A stretch of 64,000 bases of DNA, taken from the NCBI GenBank assembly GCA_035631315.1, contig DASQIZ010000095.1:68692-132691 (forward strand), written 5' to 3'. Below the pieces are notes generated by a model, which was not told where the DNA came from, made no database searches, and worked only from the letters and a program-made list of their open reading frames with translations. Position 1 is the first letter of the stretch, and each line of letters opens with the position of its first letter. Below, in pieces: positions 25,118 to 33,876 of this stretch. This DNA is from 40CM-2-70-7 sp035631315 (GTDB lineage: Bacteria; Gemmatimonadota; Gemmatimonadetes; Gemmatimonadales; GWC2-71-9). Position numbers and translations under genes: made by a program.

Positions 25118-25304
25118 GCGGGCTCATCCCTCACGGTAAGAGCGTTACACAGAGCCTTGGGCGCTGAGAAGGTTGATGGCGGCGTGCGCTCGGTGGAATC
25201 AGAAGCGCGGAGGCCCAAGGTAGGTGGGTCCATCCGCCGGAGCAAGCTCTCACAACACCTTCGACGACATCGCGGGTCTTGACAATCAACATCACAAATC
25301 TGTC
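25118..25304. other. 187-bp gap upstream of nrdJ
   Basis: The gap lies between the gamma-carbonic anhydrase stop and nrdJ. I looked for a cobalamin riboswitch (B12 box) and an NrdR box and see neither. A short palindromic TTGACAATCAA (25279-25289) lies near the middle and could be an FNR-like half operator. A possible 86-codon frame here overlaps nrdJ and looks spurious. Confidence 0.4.
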
Positions 25305-25808
25305 TTACGGATTTTTCAGAAGCGGAAATGCTCCGCTCCGATGACGTACCGCCTCCGCAACATAGTGTTCCCACGTGCCCTGAATGCGGGCAGTGAGTGT
25401 CTTGTCTACTTGCCTCACAACGCGGCCCGGCACCCCCATCACCAGTGAGCCGGGCGGGATCACCATCCCCTCGCGTACCACCGCACCCGCGGCGATCACA
25501 CTCCCCGTCCCCACCACCACGTCGTTCAACAAAATGCTGCCCATGCCGATCAAACAGTCATCCTCAATGGTGCACCCGTGGACGATCGCGCGGTGCCCGA
25601 TCCCCACGCGCGCTCCGATCCGGGCGGGCTTCCCTTCATCTACATGAACAATCGTACCGTCCTGGACGTTCGAGCACTCCCCGACCACGATCGGAGCCAT
25701 GTCACCGCGCAAGACGCACCCGTACCAGACGCTGGACTTGGCTTCCAGCGTGACGTCCCCCAGCACGACCGCGCCGGGAGCGATGTACGAGGACGGGTGG
25801 AAGCTCAG
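25305..25808 (-). CDS. Gamma-carbonic anhydrase family hexapeptide-repeat protein
   Basis: A 167-aa left-handed beta-helix protein. It has SSVWYGCVLRGDMAPI, QDGTIVHVDEG, GHRAIVHGCTIEDDCLIGMGSILLN and GSVIAAGAVV, the hexapeptide ladder of gamma-CA/YrdA proteins. Metal-ligand histidines are visible in HVDEG, IGHRAIVHG, but the full catalytic set needs a structure. The start is probably CTG at 25806-25808, overlapping the kinase TGA (CTGA), giving MSFHPSSYIAPGAVV; an ATT nine codons earlier in frame is the alternative. The frame stays open far upstream as a shadow of the kinase. Confidence 0.85.
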   Translation of the reverse strand: MSFHPSSYIAPGAVVLGDVTLEAKSSVWYGCVLRGDMAPIVVGECSNVQDGTIVHVDEGKPARIGARVGIGHRAIVHGCTIEDDCLIGMGSILLNDVVVGTGSVIAAGAVVREGMVIPPGSLVMGVPGRVVRQVDKTLTARIQGTWEHYVAEAVRHRSGAFPLLKNP

Positions 25809-27469
25809 TTCTGCCTTCTGGGGACGAATTGCTGCTGGATCCAGGCGTCCACGGTCGCACCCGACTTCATCGCGGGCGTCCACTGCATGCTCTTGGCCAT
25901 CTCGACCGCGCGGCTGGTGATGCTGTCGACGTCCGAGGCCATCACGGTCCGGACCTCGAGCGTGGTCCCTTCCGGGGAGACGTGGACCGCCAGGATCACG
26001 CGCCGGGGCACCTCGGTGGCGTCGGCAGGAAGATTGATGAAAGGGGCCACGGTCGGTGACGGCGGCGTGTCGTAGCAAGCCTTCCCCCGGTTGTACTCGG
26101 GGCCCGGCTCGGCACAAATCACCGCCAGGGACTGGGTCGGGGTCGGCTTGGGTTTCGGTGCATCGGCGGTACCCGCCCCCGTTGTCCCTGGGGCATGCGT
26201 GGTATCGTGCTTCGTCGTGTCGGTGGCCGGGGCCGCTCCGGCCAACGCGGTGGAATCCCTGGCGTGCGAGGTATCCACCGGGATCACCGGGACCGCCTTC
26301 GACAGCAGGCGGCTGATGAGGCCCTGCTGGATCCCGAAGTACCACACCGCTCCCCCGAGCACGAGCAAGACTGTCACGAAGATCGCGAGCCCACCCACCG
26401 TCGACTTGGGTTTCTCGCTTTCGGCCGGGGTGGATGCGGGCTCCCGGCCGGTCAGGCCCGCGGTGACGCGCGGCGAGGCGATCGACGGCATGGCCCGGGT
26501 CGCGGCGGTCGAGATCCCCGTGGCTACATACCCCCCGGCGTCCACCGCCTCCACCATCTGCTCGGCCGTCTGGAACCGCTCCTCCGGCACCTTGGCCATC
26601 ATCTTTTTGACGATTTCGAAGATGTGGCGGTGCTCGTCGGTCTTCAGGTCCGGCGTGGGCAAGGCCTCCATGATGTGCTTGTAGCCGATCGAGAAGCTGT
26701 CTTCCCCGTCGAACGGCACCGCCCCGGTGAGGCAGACGTAGGCGACCACGCCGAGGGAGTAGATGTCGGAGCGGCCATCCAGGGGCTGCGCGCGGGCCTG
26801 TTCGGGACTCATGTAGTGCGGGGTCCCGATGGCCATGCCGGTGCCGGTGAGCTTGCCGCCGCTCGCGGCCTTGGCGATGCCGAAGTCGGTCACCACCGCC
26901 TGCCCGAGATCGTCGAACATGATGTTGTCGGGCTTCACGTCGCGATGGACGATGTCGCTCTTGTGCGCGTAGCCCAGCGCGCGCCCGACCTCGGTCAGGA
27001 TGCGGCGGATGTCGGCGGGCGGCAGGGCGCCCCGCTGGTTGAGCACGGTCGAGAGCGGCTTCCCGCGCAGGAACTTCATGACGAAGTAGATCACCCGCCC
27101 CGACTTGCCGACGCGGTAGATGGGGATGATCCCGGGGTGCTCAAGTTTGGCGGACGTGCGCGCTTCCCGCTGGAAGCGTTCGACGAACTCCTTGTCGAAT
27201 GCGAGGGAGAACGGCAGCACCTTGATGGCCACGTCCCGTTCGAGCTGCTTTTCGCGGGCCTTGAAGACGATGGCCATGCCCCCGCGCCCCAGCTCGTCGA
27301 GGATTTCGTACTCCTCTTTCAGCTGGTCGCGGACCAGGTCGATTTCGGTGACTTCCTGCTGACCGGTATTGATGGCATGGACCGGAGTCGTGGCGGTGAG
27401 GTCCAGGCCGCAGGATTTACAGAACTTCGCGTTGTCTTCGTTCTGAGTGCCGCAGCGGGAGCAGTACAT
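25805..27469 (-). CDS. Ser/Thr protein kinase fused to a TonB C-terminal domain
   Basis: A 554-aa membrane kinase. Order: zinc ribbon (CSRC, CKSC, residues 3-20); kinase domain about 54-310 with GRGGMAIVFK (61-70), Lys83, HRD (175-177), DFG (195-197) and SPEQ; membrane helix about 359-380; Pro/Thr/Ala-rich periplasmic linker; and a TonB_C-like fold about 483-550 (VPRRVILAVHVSPEGTTLEV ... MQWTPA). The zinc ribbon and kinase are cytoplasmic. The C-terminal TonB-like domain probably contacts an outer-membrane or periplasmic partner, or acts as a sensor. The gamma-CA gene follows with a CTGA overlap. Confidence 0.88.
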   Translation of the reverse strand: MYCSRCGTQNEDNAKFCKSCGLDLTATTPVHAINTGQQEVTEIDLVRDQLKEEYEILDELGRGGMAIVFKAREKQLERDVAIKVLPFSLAFDKEFVERFQREARTSAKLEHPGIIPIYRVGKSGRVIYFVMKFLRGKPLSTVLNQRGALPPADIRRILTEVGRALGYAHKSDIVHRDVKPDNIMFDDLGQAVVTDFGIAKAASGGKLTGTGMAIGTPHYMSPEQARAQPLDGRSDIYSLGVVAYVCLTGAVPFDGEDSFSIGYKHIMEALPTPDLKTDEHRHIFEIVKKMMAKVPEERFQTAEQMVEAVDAGGYVATGISTAATRAMPSIASPRVTAGLTGREPASTPAESEKPKSTVGGLAIFVTVLLVLGGAVWYFGIQQGLISRLLSKAVPVIPVDTSHARDSTALAGAAPATDTTKHDTTHAPGTTGAGTADAPKPKPTPTQSLAVICAEPGPEYNRGKACYDTPPSPTVAPFINLPADATEVPRRVILAVHVSPEGTTLEVRTVMASDVDSITSRAVEMAKSMQWTPAMKSGATVDAWIQQQFVPRRQN

Positions 27470-27523
27470 CCCATCTCCGCAAGGAGTGCCGGAAAATTAG
27501 GGCGCGGCGCGAGGGAGTGTCAA

Positions 27524-29782
27524 TCAGTTGGCGGAAACCACCTCGAAATGTCGGACCCGCGTCAGCACCTTGCCGGTCGCGGGATCGGTGATGCGGAGGG
27601 TCAGATCGTAACTGCCGTTCGGGACATCGCGCAGCCCGACGGTGCGGTGCACGCGGGTGACGGGACCGGTGGCCGCCGCATCGAACTCGAGTTGCACGGG
27701 CGGGTGATTCCCGCCGAACAACCGCCGGATGGCACCGAAGATCGACCCGCCGCCCTTCCGCTCGACCTTCACCTGCGTGTGATACGAGGCACCCGCCGCC
27801 AGCCCATACACCTCGTAGTACAGCTGGGCTTCCCCACCGGCGGCGAACCGGTCGAGCGGATTCACGTACACGGTGTCACCCTGGTCCTCCCACGACAGCC
27901 CGCCGGTCTTCCCCAGCACCAGATCCGACAACGCGAAGGCGCGGCCATCGAGTGGCGCGACGGTGAGCGTGTCGGTGGCCACGGAGCCCGCGACGCCATC
28001 GCGCGACTCGATCAGCAGGCGGTAGCGATAGTCGCCCGCTGGAACGGGCAACTCGACCTGGCCCGTCAGGTACGACGGACTCCGGAGGGTCTGCGAAGCG
28101 CCGAAGATCCGGACCGTATCGACCTTCGCGATCAGGCTGTCCGAGAGGGTCGAGACATAGAGTCGGAACCGCAGCGGATACAGGACACCGGAGGCTGCGC
28201 CGACCGGCGTGAGATGGTCCGCGGGAATCGCGAACACCAGATGCAACGTCTGCCGCGCCGTGGAATCGGCGGAGCCTACGAGATACCCCTCGACTCCCGG
28301 ATCCAGCGGGCGCTCGAACCGGAGATGGTTGTCGTCGGTGGTGGTCCCGATCCCGATCGAATACGTGCCCCGCTGGCGGTCTTCGGCGATCGCCGGCAGG
28401 AAGTTCGAGGTGGTCACCGTGTTCCCGATCCGCTCGTAGGTCGGGCCGAACGTGGACCGCGACGCGAACAGCGCCCGCACCAGGCCGCTCGTGTCCCCCG
28501 CCAACTGCAGCCGCTGGCGGTCCTGGAAACTGAGCGCATCGGTCAGACTCTCGACGAGCTTGAAGTCCTGCACGTCGCCGCGGGAGACGAAGTGGAAAAT
28601 CAGATCGCCGTCGGGACGTCCGTAGAGCCAGCTCTCGTTCGGCTCCACACCGGAGGCCGCGGCACCCCCCGAGCCCGAGAACGCGCTGACCTTGTCGGGA
28701 CGCCCCAGGCGCATGTAGATCACACCCCGGTCGTCCATCTGATCCTGCGGGCTGCGGTAGACTTCGGTGAAATCGTAATGGCGGTGGACGCTCACCAGCC
28801 CGAATGACCGCATCGCGTAGAACCACCGACGGTAATGTTCGGCGAGCCGGGCACCGGGCTGCTGCACATCGGCGACGTCCCGCTTGGCCCAGAACTCCTT
28901 CAGCCAGTTGGCGCGCGCCGCGCTGGTCCGCAGACTGTCGAACGCGGTGAGCTCCTGGGGCGTCGCGATCCAGCTGAAGTCGGTCCGGTACATCCGGATC
29001 GCGCTGACCGACCCCGCGGCCCGCGCGCCCGCGAAGTAATCGGCGTGGCCGATGCTGTCGCGGTGTGTGTAGTAGTCGGTCCGCGCCAGCTCGAGCAACC
29101 CGACGCCGGAGTCCCCGCCATCGGCGAGGTACGTCTCGAACGCGGCGCGCGCGGAATCCCCTTCTCCCACTTCCCGCTCGATCCGGCCCCGGGCCATCTG
29201 GAAGGCCGGGTTGCCATGCGCGGTGGCCGCCGCTTCGCGAGCCACCTTCAACGCGACGTCCGTCTCCGCGCGGACTCGTTGCCGCAGCGCGGTCTCTACG
29301 AGCTCGATCACCGGTTCGGCGAACGTGGGATCGGCGGCTGCGGCCTTCGAGTACGCGTTGATCGCTTTGGACAAGTGATCGAGGTGCAAGAACTGCTTGA
29401 GGTTTTCCGCCGCGATCGACGAGTGCGCGCCGATCGCCAGCTCCGAGCGGCCGATCCCGAACCAGGGATAGGGCCAATCCGGTTTCAGCTCGGAGGCCCA
29501 CTCGAATTCGCCGGCCGCGTCGTCATAGTGATGACTCTCCTTCGCGAGCTCACCCAGCCGATAGGCGATGAAGCCGAGCCGGATATGAATGATGGGATCA
29601 TCGCGATTGACCTTGGCGACCGCGATCGTGGACGCCTCGAGCTGCTTCAGCGCGGCGGAATCGGAGGTGGTCTCCAGTGAGTCACGGAGACGTTCAATCG
29701 CCGCGCGTTGGTCGGGAGACTGGGCGGCGGCGACGGTAGTCGCCGTGACGACGAGGACGACCGACAGGACCAGGAGTCTCAT
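27524..29782 (-). CDS. Secreted GWxTD-like domain protein
   Basis: A 752-aa exported protein. Signal peptide MRLLVLSVVLVVTATTVAAAQ; helical TPR-like repeats to about residue 250; then a GWxTD-type module around 320-380 (RRWFYAMRSFGLVS ... DDRGVIYMRLGRPDKV), followed by beta-sandwich regions. GWxTD proteins of this kind are common in Bacteroidota, Acidobacteriota and Gemmatimonadota, but their function is unknown. An AAGGAGG ribosome binding site precedes the ATG at 29780-29782, and a TATAAA is nearby. The next upstream gene is the secreted peptidase-like protein on the same strand. Confidence 0.8.
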   Translation of the reverse strand: MRLLVLSVVLVVTATTVAAAQSPDQRAAIERLRDSLETTSDSAALKQLEASTIAVAKVNRDDPIIHIRLGFIAYRLGELAKESHHYDDAAGEFEWASELKPDWPYPWFGIGRSELAIGAHSSIAAENLKQFLHLDHLSKAINAYSKAAAADPTFAEPVIELVETALRQRVRAETDVALKVAREAAATAHGNPAFQMARGRIEREVGEGDSARAAFETYLADGGDSGVGLLELARTDYYTHRDSIGHADYFAGARAAGSVSAIRMYRTDFSWIATPQELTAFDSLRTSAARANWLKEFWAKRDVADVQQPGARLAEHYRRWFYAMRSFGLVSVHRHYDFTEVYRSPQDQMDDRGVIYMRLGRPDKVSAFSGSGGAAASGVEPNESWLYGRPDGDLIFHFVSRGDVQDFKLVESLTDALSFQDRQRLQLAGDTSGLVRALFASRSTFGPTYERIGNTVTTSNFLPAIAEDRQRGTYSIGIGTTTDDNHLRFERPLDPGVEGYLVGSADSTARQTLHLVFAIPADHLTPVGAASGVLYPLRFRLYVSTLSDSLIAKVDTVRIFGASQTLRSPSYLTGQVELPVPAGDYRYRLLIESRDGVAGSVATDTLTVAPLDGRAFALSDLVLGKTGGLSWEDQGDTVYVNPLDRFAAGGEAQLYYEVYGLAAGASYHTQVKVERKGGGSIFGAIRRLFGGNHPPVQLEFDAAATGPVTRVHRTVGLRDVPNGSYDLTLRITDPATGKVLTRVRHFEVVSAN

Positions 29783-29823
29783 GCCTCCTTCTTTATACCC
29801 CGCGGCGCCCGGACGTTCTTGGC

Positions 29824-29841
29824 TCGGCGAATGGTCGCCGA
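29824..29841. repeat. Short inverted repeat before the GWxTD gene
   Basis: The perfect palindrome TCGGCGA-N4-TCGCCGA lies in the 113-bp gap before the GWxTD gene, about 42 bp upstream of its ATG. It may be an operator or part of the terminator of the upstream gene. No family is recognised. Confidence 0.4.
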
Positions 29842-29895
29842 AATCGGACCAGTAATTCTTCCGGCGCGCCGAATGGCGCCGCCTCAGAAGTTCGA

Positions 29896-32667
29896 TCAGA
29901 AATCCGAGGAAAAGGCGACGTACACTTGCGCGCGGCGTTGAGCGCCCGCCGGCGGAGTCGTCATGGGCTCCGCCACGCCGAGTCGCAAGGCGAGCGGCAC
30001 GTCATAGCTCACCGTCAGATTCGCGGCGAGCTCCGCACCCCCCGACCAGAGCCGCGTGAGTTGCGGTCGTCCACCCGGTCCCCAGGCATCCCCGGCGTCG
30101 GCAAAGGGACGCAAGCTGAGCTTGTCCGCTCCCACGGGCAGACGGCCGAGCGAACGACCCACCAACACCAGCGGAATCCGCAGCTCCGCCGTTGCTGTAG
30201 CAGCCCTGCGGTCCACTAATGCATCCCCGCTGTATCCCCGCACGGGGAAATCCCGGACGCCTCCCACCGACTGGCCGAACCCCAGATCGTACGTCCCCGA
30301 CGAAACGCCTCCCACGCCCAGGGTGCGGAGCAGCGGGCCATTGGTCTCCCCGGCACCGAAGCGCAACACCAGCACGGGCGGCGCAAAGCCCGGTCCCGGC
30401 AGGGCCGCATAGAGGGCGACCACGCTCCGGTACTCGTCGGCGAAGAGCGGCGATCCCTGCTGGTTCCGGCGCCGGTAGGTGACCGCCCAGCTGAACCCAT
30501 TCTGCGGCGAGACCGAGAGCGTCCCCGACGAGTTGTGCGCGATGGCGAGTGTGACCGATCCGCCGATCTGATCACGACTCTTGCAGCCGGTGCACACGGT
30601 CACGAGCGCCGTGTCGGGAGTCGCCACGTAATCGGCCCGCTCGAACTCCGCCGCGATCCGGAGATCGACGGCGGTACGCCAGCGCTCGTACCGGACCGTG
30701 GCGCCAAGGTCGGCATCCTGCGCCAGCTTCGAGACGACGGTACCCCCCGCGGTCACGCCGATATTGGACCACGCCGTCGAGACGTCCGCATCGAAGACCG
30801 GCTGCGGCAGGAGATCGGCGACCACCGCGAGCTCACCGCGGAATCGCACGGGCGAGACCGAGGCCATGCCGATCGCGGCGTACGACCAGCGGCCGAGCGC
30901 ATCAGCGCCCGCGGTCACGGCTCCCCCGAAGCGCCCCGAAGGCCCTGCATCGAAGAAGACCGGGAGCCAGAAGTGCGGCGCGAGCGAAGGCCAGGCCGTG
31001 TATCCCGTCTCACGGATCGGAACGGGAGGCGCGCTGTCGAATGGCGCTGCCGGCGGCACGGCCCCGAGGTTCCCTCCGTTCTTGACCGGCGCGCTCACCA
31101 ACGTCCATCCATCGGCGCGCAGCGACGTGTACGCGATTCGTCCTCCCGGCACCATCGCCGGTGACCGGGCGCCGAGGGGCTCGGCGGTTATGGCCGTGGC
31201 AGCGGTCGAGTCATTCCAGCGATAGACCTGCGGGAAGCCGGACGCGTCGGAAACGAAGAGCAGCGTATCACCCCACCACGCGAGACCCGATACGAGAGAC
31301 GATCCTTCGCTGAGCACAGACACAGAGTCGGGCGCCGCCCAGGGCCAGCGCACCAGCTGCCAGTGTCCGTTGCGATGCCGGGTCGCCGCGACCCAGCGCC
31401 GGTCCACCGAGGGTACGACGTCACCCCATTCGGTACCCGCAGTGTCCCGGATCTCGGGGAGTGTCGGATGATTGCCGTCCGGAGACACCTGTATGGTGAC
31501 GAGCGCGCCACCGCCCCCGCGCGGCTCGGTGATACGCGCGCCATGCGTGAGTCGGGTCCATGAGCCGTCGGGGTCCCAGCGATAGAGGTCGCTGCGAATC
31601 CGGTTGGGACCGGTGAGATCGAGCTGGGCCACCATGACCGTATCGCCGACCCAGTCATAGCTCACCCCCGCATTCACGTAGTGCCTTCGCGTTTCCTTCC
31701 AGGTCCGCGCGTCCGCCATGATGATCTGGCGCGGGCCGCGCCCGTCATCCCGCAGCCACACCACCCAGCGTCGATCAGGTGAGACGCGCGGGACCGGCTC
31801 ACTGAACAGTCCGCGCTCGAGAATCGTGCCCGACGTTCCCGCCGGAGTGGCCGGCCGCGTATCGACACTCCACGCCGAGTCGAGATCCGCACCGGATGCC
31901 CCTCGGAGCGGACGTCCGACCCGATAGGGGATCCACTGCCCCGCCGATCGCTCGACGAAGCGCGGGATGACGGAGTCACCGAGGGCGTCCGCGATGGAAC
32001 GGAAGAAGCGCGATCCGTAGGCGTAGGGGACGTAACCGTCCGCCCACCGCGTGAACAACAACGCATCGGCGCGAGGCCGCGACGCCGAGTCGCTCGCATC
32101 GGCGGCGAGCACTTCGGTGTGAAAGCTCCCTCGCACCCGGCCACCGGTCGTGAACTTCGACTCGTAGTAGACCGCCAACCCTTCCGTCACCCAGCTCGGC
32201 TGATACTCCTCCGGAAAAAGCCCCGGCGCCCGCCCGAAGACGGTCTGCATCACGCCCCACACGCCGCGGGTGCGGTCAAGGTGAAAGACGTGCGTCAGCT
32301 CGTGCTGGGAAACGAGCCGCAGCCAATCGTCGTATTGGGCGAGCGCGGGATCGGTGGCCGGTGGAGCCAGGAAGAGCGTGATCCGGTCGGTGGGAAAGAC
32401 CGTGGTCAGGCCATTCGCCCCGTCGAAATCGTCGGAGAGGGTGATGTCCACGGTTTCGCGCGGGGGATGCAGCTCCGTGGTCAGGAGGCCGTACGCTCGT
32501 TCTGCCTCGCGGGCCTCCCGGAGTGCGACCTCCCGGTAGCTCGGTCGGAAGTGAATCCGGAAGTGCGGTGTGTGGAGGGTGCGCCAAATGCCCGAGGGCT
32601 CGACCTGGGCAACGCCAGATCGCGCGAGGACGAGTACCACAAGCGCGCAGAGCCCGGCGCTTCGCAT
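29896..32667 (-). CDS. Secreted HExxH peptidase with beta-propeller and C-terminal barrel
   Basis: A 923-aa exported protein. Signal peptide MRSAGLCALVVLVLARSGVA; an MA-clan gluzincin-like domain (about 25-240) with HELTH (122-126, ligands H122 and H126, catalytic E123) and the third ligand E162 in WVTEGLAVYYE; a WD40/TolB-like beta-propeller (about 300-580, repeats like PRVSPDRRWVVWLRDD and AWWGDTLLFVSDASG); and a C-terminal region (about 620-923) of alternating strands ending AQVYVAFSSDF, whose terminal Phe suits an outer-membrane beta barrel. A combined peptidase and OMP is unusual. It ends 113 bp before the GWxTD gene. Confidence 0.82.
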   Translation of the reverse strand: MRSAGLCALVVLVLARSGVAQVEPSGIWRTLHTPHFRIHFRPSYREVALREAREAERAYGLLTTELHPPRETVDITLSDDFDGANGLTTVFPTDRITLFLAPPATDPALAQYDDWLRLVSQHELTHVFHLDRTRGVWGVMQTVFGRAPGLFPEEYQPSWVTEGLAVYYESKFTTGGRVRGSFHTEVLAADASDSASRPRADALLFTRWADGYVPYAYGSRFFRSIADALGDSVIPRFVERSAGQWIPYRVGRPLRGASGADLDSAWSVDTRPATPAGTSGTILERGLFSEPVPRVSPDRRWVVWLRDDGRGPRQIIMADARTWKETRRHYVNAGVSYDWVGDTVMVAQLDLTGPNRIRSDLYRWDPDGSWTRLTHGARITEPRGGGGALVTIQVSPDGNHPTLPEIRDTAGTEWGDVVPSVDRRWVAATRHRNGHWQLVRWPWAAPDSVSVLSEGSSLVSGLAWWGDTLLFVSDASGFPQVYRWNDSTAATAITAEPLGARSPAMVPGGRIAYTSLRADGWTLVSAPVKNGGNLGAVPPAAPFDSAPPVPIRETGYTAWPSLAPHFWLPVFFDAGPSGRFGGAVTAGADALGRWSYAAIGMASVSPVRFRGELAVVADLLPQPVFDADVSTAWSNIGVTAGGTVVSKLAQDADLGATVRYERWRTAVDLRIAAEFERADYVATPDTALVTVCTGCKSRDQIGGSVTLAIAHNSSGTLSVSPQNGFSWAVTYRRRNQQGSPLFADEYRSVVALYAALPGPGFAPPVLVLRFGAGETNGPLLRTLGVGGVSSGTYDLGFGQSVGGVRDFPVRGYSGDALVDRRAATATAELRIPLVLVGRSLGRLPVGADKLSLRPFADAGDAWGPGGRPQLTRLWSGGAELAANLTVSYDVPLALRLGVAEPMTTPPAGAQRRAQVYVAFSSDF

Positions 32668-32760
32668 AGACGCGCAAAGTACGCCGGGCGGTTTGGAGCC
32701 GCCACAATTTGCCGAATCCGTTGGGGCATCTTAACTTGAGCGTCCTGTGGAGCGCCCCCG
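32668..32760. other. Divergent promoter gap
   Basis: This 93-bp gap separates the minus-strand peptidase from the plus-strand FHA operon and must hold promoters for both. I cannot assign convincing -10/-35 pairs. Confidence 0.4.
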
Positions 32761-33876
32761 GTGACCAGCTGCCCCTACTGCGGCCGCGCTAACGACGCGG
32801 CAGCGGCGTTTTGTATGGACTGTGGCAAGCCGCTCACCAAGGCGGCGGCCCAGGCGCGCGCGCGGACGTCTGCAGCAGCCGGAGTCTCACCTGCAGGCGG
32901 CACACCCAGCCCAGTCTCGCCCGCAACACCGCTCCCGCATCCTTCGATGGCTCCACTCGCCGCTACCCGCGCGTCAGACGCGGTGGCTCCGGACGCGCAT
33001 GATGGCCCAGTCCAAACTGGCTGTCCGTTCTGTGGGAAGGCCGTCTCTGGAGGAACTCCGTTCTGCCCGCACTGCGGCCGCCGGCTGTCGGCTCCCGGCT
33101 CAGGGCCGGCGTGTGCCCGCTGCGGCTCACCGGTGGACCCCGGGGTCGCGTTCTGCGCCACGTGCGGGGCGCCGGTCTCGTCGACGCCGATCCTCCAGCG
33201 TCCGTCATCCCAGCCATCCGCCCGGACCGACTTCACGTTCTATCTGAATCTCCTGGATGAAGGCGGAAAGCCGATCCAGCGGTACGAGCGGCGGGCCATG
33301 GATACGGGCATCGGCCGCCAGGATGGCGACATCCGTTTCCCGGACGACCAGTTCCTCTCTCCGCTGCACGCGCGCATCACCTGGGAGCAGGACCAGCTCA
33401 TGCTTCGCGACCTGGGGAGCCGGAATGGCACCTGGGTCTTTTTTGACGAGCCCCACAAGCTGGTCGACGGCGACCTGCTCCTCATCGGCTCGCAGATGAT
33501 CCGCTTCCGCCGGCTCGGCTACCCGGGACCGCACCCGCCCGACGCCGATGCCACCAAGCGCATGGGCTCCCTTATTCCCTCGGCCGACATTGCGTCCCTC
33601 ACGCAGCTCCGTTCCGACGGCAGCGCGCGCGACGTGATCCAGCTGTCGCCGGGCCGGGACGTGCGCATCGGGCGCGAAGAGGGTGACTGGGTGTTCCCGT
33701 ACGACCCGTCGATGAGCGGCAAGCACGCGGTGGTTCGTTCCGAGGACGCCGACTTCATCGTGATCGACGACGGCAGCCGCAACGGCATCGCGCGCGCGGC
33801 GCGCGGGGCCGTTCCCCTCACCGGCGGATCGCGCATCCTGGTCGGCGACAAGCTCCTGCGGATCGAGCTCGCGTGA
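32761..33876 (+). CDS. Zinc-ribbon protein with two FHA domains
   Basis: A 371-aa cytoplasmic adaptor. Three zinc ribbons: CPYC/CMDC (4-21), CPFC/CPHC (88-105) and CARC/CATC (118-135). The first FHA domain runs about 158-250 with GIGR (183-186), S200-x2-H203 and SRNGT (220-224); the second about 290-371 with R305, S319-x2-H322 and SRNGI (339-343). FHA domains bind phosphothreonine peptides. The first has all the key residues; in the second the last Thr of the loop is Ile. GTG start. It overlaps the downstream kinase by 4 bp, making it a likely substrate reader or kinase scaffold. Confidence 0.88.
   Translation: MTSCPYCGRANDAAAAFCMDCGKPLTKAAAQARARTSAAAGVSPAGGTPSPVSPATPLPHPSMAPLAATRASDAVAPDAHDGPVQTGCPFCGKAVSGGTPFCPHCGRRLSAPGSGPACARCGSPVDPGVAFCATCGAPVSSTPILQRPSSQPSARTDFTFYLNLLDEGGKPIQRYERRAMDTGIGRQDGDIRFPDDQFLSPLHARITWEQDQLMLRDLGSRNGTWVFFDEPHKLVDGDLLLIGSQMIRFRRLGYPGPHPPDADATKRMGSLIPSADIASLTQLRSDGSARDVIQLSPGRDVRIGREEGDWVFPYDPSMSGKHAVVRSEDADFIVIDDGSRNGIARAARGAVPLTGGSRILVGDKLLRIELA

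Noticed and set aside
25118..25304. Cobalamin riboswitch upstream of the B12-dependent reductase
   Set aside because: No B12 box or the expected conserved blocks can be read on the minus strand; a covariance search would be needed to rule it out fully.
25305..26345. Long carbonic-anhydrase frame reaching into the kinase gene
   Set aside because: The first half is out-of-frame kinase sequence with no domain; the hexapeptide repeat begins only at 25808.
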